From: Streptomyces sp. Edi4
GTDB lineage: Bacteria; Actinomycetota; Actinomycetes; Streptomycetales; Streptomycetaceae
Assembly (NCBI RefSeq): GCF_040253615.1
Contig: NZ_JBEJGY010000004.1
Location: 558,001-622,000 of the forward strand
Direction of reading: 5' to 3'
Length of the DNA stretch: 64,000 nt
Shown here: one piece after another, positions 34,449 to 43,542 of the stretch
Numbering within the stretch: position 1 is the first letter of the stretch
Layout of the letters: each line of letters starts with the position of its first letter
Notes under the pieces: model-generated
Database searches by the model: none
The model's input: the letters and a program-made list of their open reading frames with translations, nothing else
What the model was told of the DNA's origin: nothing
Position numbers and translations under genes: made by a program

Positions 34449-37400
34449 TCAGCCGGCGTAGACGTCCTCCACGTACCGGCCCTCGGCGGTCAGCCCGTTC
34501 AGCCAGCTCTCGGCCTCCTGCTCCGAGGCACCCGTGCGCCGCGCGTACAGCTCGCGGAAGGCGGCGCGCACGCCCGGGGCCATACGGCTGCCGTCGCCGC
34601 AGACGTAGACCCGCGCGCCCGCCTCCAGGAGCGGCCAGAGCTCGTCCGCGTCGGCGGCGACGCGGTGCTGCACGAAGCGGCCCGTCCCGTCGGCCGGGGC
34701 GCTGAAGGCGGGACGCAGCGAGAGGACGCCGGCCTGCTCGGCGGCGCGCAGTTCGTCGGCGTGCAGGAAGTCCGCATCGGGCGCGTCACAGCCGAAGTAG
34801 AGGATGGCGGAAGCATTCTGACGATGCGTCAGGCGGTCGGCCACGGCTCCCCTGAAGGGCGCGAGGCCCGTGCCCGCTGCGATCATGATGACCGGCTCCG
34901 CCGCGTCGGGCACGATGCGGAAGGCTTCGCGGCAGGGCTGGACGCGGGCGAGCACGGTGTCACCGGGCCGCAGGGCGTGCAGGTGCCCGGAGCCGGTGCC
35001 GCCGGGGTTGAGCGCGACCATCAGATCGGCGTGCCGCGGGTCGCGGGCGGGCGAGGAGGACACCGAGTACTGGCGGGGGCGCAGCGGGGGCAGCAGCTCA
35101 AGGAGGGTCGGCCACTCGAGTGCGCCCCGCAGCGCCGGATGGTCCTCGATGAGGCCGATGAGGGGACGCCGGTCGTCCGCCGCCAGGTGTTCGAGGGCGG
35201 CCCGCTCGGGCGGGCAGGGGTTGTGGGCGGCGAGCAGGGCGATCTGTTCACGCGTGGGCCGTGCACCCAACTCCACGTAGTGGGTGAGGAGTTCGCGTAC
35301 CGACAGGGGGCGGTCGAGCGGCAGGGCGTCGGGGGCGGCGCCCCGCGCGTGAACGCTGAGTACGGTGTCGAGGTCCACGCCGAGGGCCGCCGCCGCGCGG
35401 GCCGCGGCCTCGGGGGTGTTGGCGGGCAGCACGGCGAGGTGGTCGCCGGTGCGGTAGCCGACGCCTTCGGGCAGGGCCAGGCGGACGAAGCGCTTGGGGC
35501 GGGGGTGGCCGGGCGCCGTCAGATCGCGGGCCTCGGTGACGGTCATCTCCCGCAGGCCGTACCGCGCGGCGAGGGCCTGCCGGGGTCCGCCGGTGAGCTC
35601 GGTGACGGTGTACGCCACCTCCACGGGCGCGGCTGCGGCGCCCACGCTGTCGGGGTCCCCGTACCGTTCGAGCAGAACATCTCGCAGGCCGAGCGCGAAC
35701 TGCCGTACCGTCGCGCCGAGTTCACCGGAGGCGTCGGCCTCGGCGCGGGGCAGCAGCCGCTCGCCCCCGAGGGCGGCGAGCCGGTCGTCGATGAGGGTGG
35801 GAACCCGCTGGTAGGTGGCGGCCCAGTTGCGGTCGCCGACGCCGAGCACCGCGTACGGCACCGCCGCGGCCGAACCCGGCTCCGCCTCCTCCTCGGCCCA
35901 CCGCACGAAGCGGGCCGCGTCGTCGGTGGGCTGCCCGTTGTAGGAGGCGGCGACGATGACGACGGGACGGTCCTTGGGCAGCCGGCCCGCGTGGGAGTCC
36001 AGCGGGGCGACCTCGGTGGTGAGGCCGAGGGCGGTGGCCTCGGCGGCCAGACGCTCGGCGAACGCACGGCATGTGCCGTAGTTGGTGCCGTGCAGGAGCA
36101 GCAGACCGGTGCCCTGACGGACCCGGGCGGGCAGCCCGGGCGCGGGATCGGATGCCGCGGTTTCGGCGCGGGCGCCGGCTGCGGGCAGCGCCGCCCGGTT
36201 CAGGGCGCGGTCGGCGGGGGTGCGCAGGACCGGCGAGAGGGTGAAGCCCTCGGGCTTGAGGGTCAGCGTCTCCTTGATCCGCAGCTGGTAGCCGGCCGAG
36301 TCCACCAAGCGGTAGCGGTGGGCGAGCAGCGCGAGCAGCATCGTCGCCTCGTGGAGCGCGAACTGCCGTCCGATGCAGGCCCGTTCGCCGGTTCCGAACG
36401 GCTTGTAGGCGTGCGGCGAGCGGGCCGCCTCCGCCTCGGGCGTGAAGCGCGCGGGGTCGAAGAGCTCCGGGTTGTCGCCCCAGGCGGGGTCGCGGTGCAG
36501 CATCGGCGTGAGCACGGTGACCAGGTCGCCCGCGCGCAGCCGAAGGCGCCCGCCCAGCACGGTGTCCTCGCGGGCCTGCCGGGTGAAGGCGGCCGCCGTG
36601 GGCCACAGCCGCAGCGCCTCGCTCAGCACCTGCCGGGTGAACCGCAGCCTGCCGATGTCCTCGAACGTGGGCTCGGGGTCCTCGGTGTCACCCCACAGCT
36701 CATCGGCCTCACGCTGGACGAGGCGCAGCGCGGTCGGGTCCTTCATCAGGTGGTAAAGCGCGAAGGAGAGGGTGCCCGACGTGGTCTCGTGGCCGGCGAT
36801 GAGGAAGGTGATCACCTGGTTGCGGATGTTGGCCGCGTCCAGGGTGGTGCCGTCCGCCGGGTGGGCGGCGTCCAGCATCAGGCCGAGCAGGTCCTCACCC
36901 GAGGTGCCCCCGTCGCGCCTACGGGCCGCGATGACGTCGTCGACCACGGAGGAAAGGTAGGCGGAGTCCCGCTCGAACTGCCGGTCCTGCTCGCTGTGGT
37001 CGGCATCCGGGCCCCGGCCGATGCGGCGCATGCTCCACTCCAGGCAGCGCACCATCGCCTCGACGAAGGGGTGCGGGGTGCTCCGGCCGAACGAGTCGAA
37101 GTCGAAGCCGAAGCCGGCGAGTCCGATGGTGTCCAGGGTCATCCGGGTCATGTCCTCGGAGACGTCCACCGCCGCGCCCCGGGCCGCCTGCCGGTCCCAG
37201 CTGTCCCGTACCCGGCGTGCCACGCGCAGCATCGCCGGATGGTAGGTGCGCATCGAGCCGAGTGCGAAAGCGGGCATGAGGATGTCGTGCGCCTTGGCCC
37301 AGTTCGGTTCGTCGTTGTACGCGGTGAACAGGCCGTCGCCCGCGAAGTCCCGCACGTAGTCGAGGATCTTCGAGATGCCCTTGGAAAAGCGCGTCTCGTC

Positions 37401-37610
37401 GGCGAGTTCGGCGGCCAGGGCGAGCGAACTGACGAACACGTGCTGGTGTTCGCCGAGGCGGCGCCGGAACAACGGGCCGTGCACGCGGGCCAGCTCCATG
37501 GTCTGCTGGATGGGCGTCTCGCTGAGGCCGGTGGCCGTGATGTCCACGAGCGGGACCGCGTCGGCTTCGGCGGTCTTGGCGGCGGTGGGGATCAGGATCG
37601 TGTCCGTCAT
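34449..37610 (-). CDS. Self-sufficient cytochrome P450 CYP102 (P450-reductase fusion)
   Basis: A 1053-residue P450 BM3-type fusion. The P450 half (1 to about 460) has the oxygen-binding AGHETTSG, ExxR in SEALRLWP and the heme loop FGTGERACIGRQFA. The FMN flavodoxin domain begins LLLLHGTNYGTCRAFAERLA. The FAD/NADP reductase half carries RQYSVSSSP, AAGTGLAPFRG and VYVCGDGSRMAPGV. CYP102 enzymes hydroxylate medium and long fatty acids near the omega end using NADPH. All cofactor motifs appear intact. It is transcribed away from a PAS-LuxR regulator, with a palindrome in the 118-bp gap. The ATG has no strong ribosome site. Confidence 0.95.
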   Translation of the reverse strand: MTDTILIPTAAKTAEADAVPLVDITATGLSETPIQQTMELARVHGPLFRRRLGEHQHVFVSSLALAAELADETRFSKGISKILDYVRDFAGDGLFTAYNDEPNWAKAHDILMPAFALGSMRTYHPAMLRVARRVRDSWDRQAARGAAVDVSEDMTRMTLDTIGLAGFGFDFDSFGRSTPHPFVEAMVRCLEWSMRRIGRGPDADHSEQDRQFERDSAYLSSVVDDVIAARRRDGGTSGEDLLGLMLDAAHPADGTTLDAANIRNQVITFLIAGHETTSGTLSFALYHLMKDPTALRLVQREADELWGDTEDPEPTFEDIGRLRFTRQVLSEALRLWPTAAAFTRQAREDTVLGGRLRLRAGDLVTVLTPMLHRDPAWGDNPELFDPARFTPEAEAARSPHAYKPFGTGERACIGRQFALHEATMLLALLAHRYRLVDSAGYQLRIKETLTLKPEGFTLSPVLRTPADRALNRAALPAAGARAETAASDPAPGLPARVRQGTGLLLLHGTNYGTCRAFAERLAAEATALGLTTEVAPLDSHAGRLPKDRPVVIVAASYNGQPTDDAARFVRWAEEEAEPGSAAAVPYAVLGVGDRNWAATYQRVPTLIDDRLAALGGERLLPRAEADASGELGATVRQFALGLRDVLLERYGDPDSVGAAAAPVEVAYTVTELTGGPRQALAARYGLREMTVTEARDLTAPGHPRPKRFVRLALPEGVGYRTGDHLAVLPANTPEAAARAAAALGVDLDTVLSVHARGAAPDALPLDRPLSVRELLTHYVELGARPTREQIALLAAHNPCPPERAALEHLAADDRRPLIGLIEDHPALRGALEWPTLLELLPPLRPRQYSVSSSPARDPRHADLMVALNPGGTGSGHLHALRPGDTVLARVQPCREAFRIVPDAAEPVIMIAAGTGLAPFRGAVADRLTHRQNASAILYFGCDAPDADFLHADELRAAEQAGVLSLRPAFSAPADGTGRFVQHRVAADADELWPLLEAGARVYVCGDGSRMAPGVRAAFRELYARRTGASEQEAESWLNGLTAEGRYVEDVYAG

Positions 37611-37653
37611 GGTTCAAGCGTCACCCGCCCGATGTGCCGCCGCGCTGCGGGCG

Positions 37654-37671
37654 ACTGCATGATTGTGCAGT
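37654..37671. promoter_or_regulatory. Inverted repeat ACTGCA-N6-TGCAGT
   Basis: A perfect 6-bp inverted repeat with a six-base AT-rich spacer (TGATTG). It sits in the divergent gap between the CYP102 gene and the PAS-LuxR gene, 43 bases before one start and 57 before the other. It is a plausible operator for the regulator. Confidence 0.5.
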
Positions 37672-37728
37672 GGTTTTTCGCGTCCGGCACTTGCGGACGG
37701 GCCGGACAGGAGGCGGTGGACACGCGGT

Positions 37729-38373
37729 ATGGCCGACGAACAGGCGCCGGTGGAGGACATCAGCACGTGGCGCAACCACTTCCTCACGCTGCTCGACCGC
37801 ATCCCGATGCCGATCGCTGTCTGCCGGATCGACGGGGAGGTGCATGTCGCCAATCCCGCCATGGCCGCCGAGTGGGGCACCGTGCCGGGGCGGTTGCGCG
37901 GGCGCTCTCTGCGCGAACTCTTCACGCCCCGCTCGGAGGACCAGATCGAGCGGCTGGTCAGGGCGCTGCGCACGGGGCGGACATCCCGCTATCCCATCGA
38001 GGTGACCTGGCGCTCGGGCGCGGACGGGGCGGAGCGCCGGGGCGAGTTCACCATCGACCCGATCATGGGCGCGCCCGGCCCGCCCCCGGTGCTCCTCGCC
38101 ATGCTGTACGTGCGGCACGAACGGCCCGAGCCGCCGCCTTCGCCGCGTGGTGCGGTGAGCGAGGCGCAGGCCCGCATCCTGGCGCTCGCGGCGTCGGGCG
38201 CGACCACGGCCGCCATCGGCAAGGCGCTCGGCCTGACCGTGGACGGGGTCAACTACCACCTGACGCGCCTCTCCCAGCGCTGGCGGGTGCGGGGGCGTAC
38301 GGCGCTGGTGGCCAAGGCGTACGCACTGGGCATCCTGGCCCCGGGCCAGTGGCCCCCAGCCCCGACGTCGTAG
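37729..38373 (+). CDS. PAS-domain LuxR-type transcriptional regulator
   Basis: About 214 residues. A PAS-like sensor domain (residues about 15-130) contains FLTLLDRIPMPIAVCRIDGEVHVANPAMA, the strand/helix start of PAS, followed by RSLRELF. The C-terminus holds a LuxR/GerE helix-turn-helix: LALAASGATTAAIGKALGLTVDGVNYHL, here shown across its helices. The arrangement resembles PAS-LuxR regulators such as PimM/PteF, which control polyene clusters. It has no signal peptide. Divergence from the CYP102 gene suggests it regulates that oxygenase, sensing a lipid, heme or redox signal. The ATG at 37729 has no close ribosome site. Confidence 0.85.
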   Translation: MADEQAPVEDISTWRNHFLTLLDRIPMPIAVCRIDGEVHVANPAMAAEWGTVPGRLRGRSLRELFTPRSEDQIERLVRALRTGRTSRYPIEVTWRSGADGAERRGEFTIDPIMGAPGPPPVLLAMLYVRHERPEPPPSPRGAVSEAQARILALAASGATTAAIGKALGLTVDGVNYHLTRLSQRWRVRGRTALVAKAYALGILAPGQWPPAPTS

Positions 38374-38399
38374 CGGGTCGCGTTCTCCATGCCCGGGCC

Positions 38400-38560
38400 G
38401 CGCGGGGCCGGTCGCGCGGTTCCCCGCGCCCCTGAGCATGCGACGCGGACCCGTGACGGCGCCCTCAGCCCGTCATGGGGCCCCTGGCGCTCACTGCCTT
38501 GGGGATATTGAGGACAGCGCCCTCAAGGCGCGAAACGGGGTCCCGGACGCAGGCCCGCGA
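38400..38560. repeat. Degenerate copy of a streptomycete intergenic repeat
   Basis: GCGGTTCCCCGCGCCCCTGAG (split copy) and ATTGAGGACAGCGCCCTCAAGGCGCGAAACGGGGTC, in part, match the repeats at 43056-43525 with changes. It lies in the non-coding gap after the PAS-LuxR gene. No gene is seen here. Confidence 0.6.
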
Positions 38561-38581
38561 CCTCGCCTGCCAACCGCACGG

Positions 38582-38610
38582 TTGACACCGCGTTCTTAGA
38601 ACGGTCTTAC
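38582..38610 (+). promoter_or_regulatory. Promoter with an internal 13-bp palindrome
   Basis: TTGACA at 38582-38587 is a perfect -35 box, with TCTTAC 17 bases further (38605-38610) as a poor -10. Between them CGTTCT-T-AGAACG (38591-38603) is a perfect palindrome where a repressor would block polymerase. The gene start is 22 bases past the -10. Confidence 0.5.
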
Positions 38611-38632
38611 AACTCCTCGCTATCACTGCGCC

Positions 38633-40726
38633 ATGGACACCACCCCGGCGAAGCCGCCCCGCCCCCGCCCCCGCCGCACGCTCCTCACCCTCGCCGTCAC
38701 CACGGCCCTGGCCACCGGCATGGCCCCCGCCGCCGACGCCGGAACACCAAGTCCCGTACAAGCGCGCGTCGTTGACGGCCGGATCGAACTCCCTCTGCGC
38801 GGCGGCACGGCCGACATCGACCCCGCGACCCTGCGCGTGGCGGCCCGGACCGCCGACGGCCGCACCCTCGGGATGTCGGACCCCGCCGCCGATGCTCCCG
38901 GCCGCCCGAGCGGCGTGACCCTGACCGGCCGGGGCGCCCAGTGGTCCTACCCCGCCCGGGGCCTGCGCGCCGAGGCACACACCGAGCACGGCAGGCTGCT
39001 CGTCACGCTCACCTCGGACCGGGACGCGAGCCTGAGCTGGCCGGTCACCGGCGCCGACCCGGCCGCCGACTCCCTCCAACTCCCGCGCGGCGAAGGGCTC
39101 TCGTTGCCCGTGCGTGACACCTTCTGGAACTCCGCGCGCGCCCAACTCGTCGGCTCCACCGAGGACATGGCATCCCAGCTCACCCTCCCGGCGTGGGGCT
39201 ACACGCTGCGCGGCGGCCTCGGTGTGAGCTACCTGGCACCCACCGACATCGGCACGTCGCTGGCGTACACCTCACCGGACGGACGCCTGCGCGCCACGGC
39301 CCAGCACAGCTTCTCGCGCGCCGACGCGACCGGCACGTACACCGTCGCCTTCAGCCTCACCGACGGCTCCCCCGTGGCGTCCGCCCTCGACTACCGGCAC
39401 TGGCTCAGCGAGCACGGCACGCTCGGAAACCTCGGCGAGAAGATCCGCGAGAACCCTCGGGCGGGCGCACTGCTGGGCGCCTTCCACGCCTACGTCTGGG
39501 GCGGAGCCCGCCGGGCGCCGGCCATCGAACGCCTCAAGGCGCTCGGCGTCTCCCGGCTCTGGCTCGGCTACGACGCCGACGACGCCCCCATGAAGAGCGA
39601 GGACATCGCGGCGGCGCGGCGAGCCGGATATCTCGTGGGCCCCTACGACTCGTTCGCCAACGGACGCGACAAGGGTCCCGACACTCCCCCGAACGCGCTG
39701 TGGCCGGACGGCGTCTACCCCTCCTTCTGCGTCCGCCGGGCCGACGGCACACCCCAGCCGGGCTTCCACCATCAGGGCTGCTACCTCAGCTCGGAGGCCT
39801 TCGAGCAGGCCGAACCCCGGCGGCACTACCTGGCGGACCGGACGCGTTCCCTGGTGGCGGGCGGCGCCGACAGCTACTTCCTCGACGTGGACGCGGCGGG
39901 CGAGCTCTTCCGCGACCACGACGCCGCCCATCCGATGACCATGGCGCAGGACCGGGCCAACCGGCTGGCCCGGATGCGGCGCCTGACCGAGGGCACCTAC
40001 GACCCCCGGGCCGGGCGCGCTCCGCTGGTGCTCGGCTCGGAGGCCGCGGGATCCTGGGCCAATCAGGTCCTGGCCTTCGACCACGGTTCGGGCACGGTGG
40101 TCGACGGACGCCTCTGGCCGATGGAGACCGGCCATTTCGACACCACGCCCGAGCAGCCCAAGGACGACGCGGCGTGGGGCGGCTATCTGCCGGCGGCGGC
40201 CCCGGACACCTTCTTCAAGCCCGTCCGCATCAGCGACTTCAAGCCCGAGCACCGGGCCTCGGTGGCCGACGCGCTCAAGGCGATGTACGACCCGGCCTAC
40301 CGAATTCCGCTGTACGAGAGCGCCCTGCACGGCTCGCTGGTCAATGTGGAGCGCTGGGAACTGCCCTTCGGCAAGCTGCCCGAGGAGAAGACGAACAGGG
40401 CGCTGCTCGCGATGCTCTACAACACCCCGCTGAACTTCGTACTCAGTGACCAGGACCGGAACAACGACCAGAACATCCGTGAACTGGCCGCGCTGCAAAG
40501 CTACTTCGCCCCGCTCCACCAGGCGGCGGGCACCCAGGAGCTGACGTCGTTCACGTGGCTGACGGCCGACCGCGCCGTGCAGCGGACCGTCTTCGGCGGC
40601 GGCATCCTGACCGTCACGGCGAACTTCGGCGCCACCGCCCACGCCGGGCTCCCGGGCGGCTGCGTGGACGCGACGCTGAGGGGCGGCGCGCCGCGCCGGC
40701 TGTGCCCGGCGAAGATCGTGTCGTAG
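38633..40726 (+). CDS. Secreted glycoside-hydrolase-like protein (TIM-barrel)
   Basis: A 697-residue exported protein with a Pro/Arg-rich start, a signal peptide (about 16-36, ending AADAG) and an N-terminal beta-sandwich. A TIM-barrel region follows from about 260: GVSRLWLGYDADDAPM, GYLVGPYDSFANG, and SYFLDVDAAGELFRDH, which has the look of a strand bearing catalytic acids. LGSEAAGSW and the late KAMYDPAYRIPLYESALHG follow. The layout resembles secreted glycosidases of the GH101/GH129 superfamily, but family and substrate are uncertain. There is no ribosome site, and a short 5' leader is predicted. It is followed by a second exported carbohydrate-enzyme candidate. Confidence 0.68.
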   Translation: MDTTPAKPPRPRPRRTLLTLAVTTALATGMAPAADAGTPSPVQARVVDGRIELPLRGGTADIDPATLRVAARTADGRTLGMSDPAADAPGRPSGVTLTGRGAQWSYPARGLRAEAHTEHGRLLVTLTSDRDASLSWPVTGADPAADSLQLPRGEGLSLPVRDTFWNSARAQLVGSTEDMASQLTLPAWGYTLRGGLGVSYLAPTDIGTSLAYTSPDGRLRATAQHSFSRADATGTYTVAFSLTDGSPVASALDYRHWLSEHGTLGNLGEKIRENPRAGALLGAFHAYVWGGARRAPAIERLKALGVSRLWLGYDADDAPMKSEDIAAARRAGYLVGPYDSFANGRDKGPDTPPNALWPDGVYPSFCVRRADGTPQPGFHHQGCYLSSEAFEQAEPRRHYLADRTRSLVAGGADSYFLDVDAAGELFRDHDAAHPMTMAQDRANRLARMRRLTEGTYDPRAGRAPLVLGSEAAGSWANQVLAFDHGSGTVVDGRLWPMETGHFDTTPEQPKDDAAWGGYLPAAAPDTFFKPVRISDFKPEHRASVADALKAMYDPAYRIPLYESALHGSLVNVERWELPFGKLPEEKTNRALLAMLYNTPLNFVLSDQDRNNDQNIRELAALQSYFAPLHQAAGTQELTSFTWLTADRAVQRTVFGGGILTVTANFGATAHAGLPGGCVDATLRGGAPRRLCPAKIVS

Positions 40727-40858
40727 CGCGGACCCGTCGCACCGCCGCCCCTCCGCCCGCGCTGGCCGAAACGGCGCTCTGGTCCCGGCCGAGGCATACC
40801 GCCAGGATGCCTCGCCCGGGCCGGAGTCGTACCGGCCGGACCGATGGGAGACACGGGT

Positions 40859-43009
40859 ATGAACGCGAGACCAGGACCAAGCCGCCGCACGGTGTTACGC
40901 ACGGGGCTCGGCGTCGGCGGGATGGCGGTGGCGGCGCGTCTGCTGCCCTCCCGGCCCGGCGGCGGGCCCCCGCCCACGTGGACCGAGACGGCGGCGGTCG
41001 CCGGCACCGCCGCGATCACCTTCCCCGACTGGGCCAGAAAGGCCCGGATCGCGGACGGCACCTTCGACGACGACGCCGACCCCGAGCGCGACATGCTGCC
41101 GGTCGTCAAGGCGCTCAAGGCCCAGAACGTGAGCGTGATCGAGCTCGACACCGTCCTGTCGAACTGGCTGACCGACCAGCAGTTCTCCGAGCACATGGGA
41201 AAGGTCAAGAGCTTCGCGGACCTGGCACACGCCAACGCGATGCGGGTGGTCATGTACTACCCCTCGCTCGAAGTCATCAGCGCCGGCGGGGAGAAGGGCC
41301 CGTCCTTCTACAAGAACAGCCACGGCAAGGACTGGGTGCAGCGCGGACTCGACGGCAGCCCCAATGTCTTCTACGGCAGCCTGGTCGTCTGGGTGGATCC
41401 GGGCGACGAGAGCTGCTGGCTGAGCCCCAACTCGCCCTATCGTGACTACTACTTGGCCCGCGTGCGCGCGCTGGCGGCGACCGGCGTCGATGCCATCTGG
41501 CCGGATGTTCCCATCTACTTCGACGGGGCGCTCAGCTGGTGCGACGCCTCGCCCTGGGCGGCGAGCGCCTTCCGCGCGGACACCGGCCTCGAACTGCCCC
41601 GCACGGCCGACTTCACCAACCCGGGCTTTCGCCGCTACGTCGAGTGGCGCCACCGCAACCTCTCCCAGTTCCAGCTGGACATCGCCGCGGCCGGCCGCTC
41701 CGTCAACCCCGAGCTCGTCACCTTCGTCGAGACCGTCACCATGGACTACCAGTACGCCGTGCTGACCGGCCTCGACGGCGCCCAGCTGCGCCGGGCGGAG
41801 GGCGTCAGCCAGGTGTGGGAGGTGGACATCCTCGGCAACTACGACGGCATGCGGCACGCCACGGCCGGCGACTGGATCTGTCTGGTGTCGATGTACAAAT
41901 ACGCGCGTGCGGCCGGCGGGACCAAGCCCGCCTGGGCGTTCTCCTACGGCTGGAAGGCCGACGACGCCTCCTTGGTGATGGCCGAACTGCTGGCCGCGGG
42001 CTGCAACCCGTATGAGGTGAAGAGCCCGTTCAAGAACGACAGCACCGACACCGTGATGCGCACCCGGATGTACGGGTTCGTCGCGGCGCACGAGCGGGAG
42101 CTGTTCGACGCCGCCCCCGGTGCGGCGGTCGGGGTGTACCACTCCTCGGCCAGCCGCGACTTCGTGAGCCCGCTCCAGGCCAGCGGGATGTATGTGAACA
42201 CCACGCCGCCGGCCGGGGTCAGCGACTGGTGGAGCTTCGAGAGCCCCGAGGAGAGCTGTACGCAGCAGAAGTGGCTGGGCGAGTTCCGGGGCACGGTCAA
42301 GGCGCTGGTGTACGCGCACATCCCGTTCGACACCGTGACGAGCCCCGGGCTCGACGGCGCCGATCTCGCCCGCTTCCGTGTCCTGTGCCTGCCCAATCTC
42401 CAGGCGGTCTCGGACGCCGAGGCGCAGGTGCTGCGGTCCTTCGTGAGCGGGGGCGGCACGGTCGTCATCACCGGTCCCGCGCCGACCGCCCTGGACGAAT
42501 TCGGCGGGGCCCGGTCCGAGTACGCCCTCGCGGATGTGCTGGGCCTGCGCAGGGCCGATCCCCTGCCGGCCGAGCACAGCCACGCGTTCGGCGCGGGCAC
42601 GTGCCGGTACGTCAAGGATCTGCTCGGCCTGTCCTACCTGGCGCACACCGACGCCGCGAGCGCGGACCGGCTCCTTGCGCCCGTCCGGGCGGCGGCGCCG
42701 GCGTCCGTCTCGCTCACCGGGGACCCGCGCATCCATCTGGAGCTGAGCCATCTCGGCGACGACACCGTGGTCCAGCTGGTCAACTTCACGTGCTGCGGCG
42801 AGAGCCCGGCGCCTTTCAAAACCACCCCGGCGCCCTGCGTGGTCTCGCTGCTCATCCCGGCCGGCAAACAGGTGACCGCCGCCACCCTCAGCTCCCCCGA
42901 CGCCCCCTCCGCCGCGCGGGTCCCGGTGCCTTGGAAGGTGGTGGACGGCAGGGCGACGATCGACGTGACGGTCAGCCAGTACTCGGTGCTGGTCGTCACG
43001 ATGGCGTAG
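40859..43009 (+). CDS. Exported glycosyl-hydrolase-like protein with beta-galactosidase trimerisation-type domain
   Basis: A 716-residue protein with a Tat-like signal (SRRTVLRTGLGVGGMAVAA, about 8-26). A TIM-barrel-like region at about 40-400 contains VSVIELDTVLSNWL, RVVMYYPSLEVIS, GVDAIWPDVPIYFDGALSW, VTFVETVTMDYQY and PAWAFSYGWKADD. A Rossmann-like domain follows at about 490-560 (FRVLCLPNLQAVSDAEAQVLRSF), typical of beta-galactosidase trimerisation domains. A C-terminal beta domain ends the chain. It is probably a secreted glycosidase with an unassigned substrate. The ATG at 40859 has GGGAG eight bases upstream. It lies 132 bases behind the preceding glycosidase-like gene. Confidence 0.7.
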   Translation: MNARPGPSRRTVLRTGLGVGGMAVAARLLPSRPGGGPPPTWTETAAVAGTAAITFPDWARKARIADGTFDDDADPERDMLPVVKALKAQNVSVIELDTVLSNWLTDQQFSEHMGKVKSFADLAHANAMRVVMYYPSLEVISAGGEKGPSFYKNSHGKDWVQRGLDGSPNVFYGSLVVWVDPGDESCWLSPNSPYRDYYLARVRALAATGVDAIWPDVPIYFDGALSWCDASPWAASAFRADTGLELPRTADFTNPGFRRYVEWRHRNLSQFQLDIAAAGRSVNPELVTFVETVTMDYQYAVLTGLDGAQLRRAEGVSQVWEVDILGNYDGMRHATAGDWICLVSMYKYARAAGGTKPAWAFSYGWKADDASLVMAELLAAGCNPYEVKSPFKNDSTDTVMRTRMYGFVAAHERELFDAAPGAAVGVYHSSASRDFVSPLQASGMYVNTTPPAGVSDWWSFESPEESCTQQKWLGEFRGTVKALVYAHIPFDTVTSPGLDGADLARFRVLCLPNLQAVSDAEAQVLRSFVSGGGTVVITGPAPTALDEFGGARSEYALADVLGLRRADPLPAEHSHAFGAGTCRYVKDLLGLSYLAHTDAASADRLLAPVRAAAPASVSLTGDPRIHLELSHLGDDTVVQLVNFTCCGESPAPFKTTPAPCVVSLLIPAGKQVTAATLSSPDAPSAARVPVPWKVVDGRATIDVTVSQYSVLVVTMA

Positions 43010-43055
43010 GAGCGGGGGCGGCTGCCGCGCGCACCCCGGTCGAGTACGGCGACGC

Positions 43056-43525
43056 GGGCGAGGCCGTTCAGGCCGAGCGGGGTCCGGGGCGGAGCCCCAG
43101 GAGCCTCGGCTGCGGGCCGTGGGTGCTGGTCGCGCAGTTCCCCGCGCCCCTAACTACTCGGCGCTGGCCAGGCATGCGCATCCTCAGCCCCGCTCCCGGC
43201 AGGGGGCCGTGCTGGCCCGCACGGGCATAGTCAGCCTGTCCGGCGATTGAGGACGAGCGCCCTTCAGGCGCGAACGGGGTCTGGGGCGGAGCCCCAGGGT
43301 CCCCGCCTGCGGGCCGTGCTGGCTGAGCGCGCAGTTCCCCGCGCCCCTGGCGGGGTCGGTGCTGGCCCGCATGGGCATACCCAGCCCGTCCGGCGTTTGA
43401 GGACGAGGCCCTTCAGGCCGGACGGGGTCTGGGGCGGAGCCCCAGGAGTCCCGGCTGCGGGCCGTGCTGGGCTGAGCGCGCAGTTCCCCGCGCCCCTGGC
43501 GGGGCCGGTGCTGGTCCGCGTGGGA
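43056..43525. repeat. Block of streptomycete intergenic repeats
   Basis: The 533-base gap between the glycosidase and deaminase genes has no gene. It holds three degenerate copies of a composite unit: a hairpin GGGGCGGAGCCCC (43086, 43283 and 43431), GCGCAGTTCCCCGCGCCCC and CCGGCGTTTGAGGACGAG-type segments. Spacings are 197 and 148 bases. Such elements are common between streptomycete genes and have no known function. Confidence 0.75.
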
Positions 43526-43542
43526 CGGCGCTCGGAACCCGG

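Noticed and set aside
34257..38435. A very long plus-strand open frame opposite CYP102
   Set aside because: It is antisense to a clear 1053-residue P450 fusion and arises from GC-rich codon bias; it has Gly/Val-rich, domain-free translation.
43056..43525. CRISPR-like array
   Set aside because: Repeats are long, degenerate and unevenly spaced with hairpins, and no cas genes are present; they match common streptomycete intergenic repeats.
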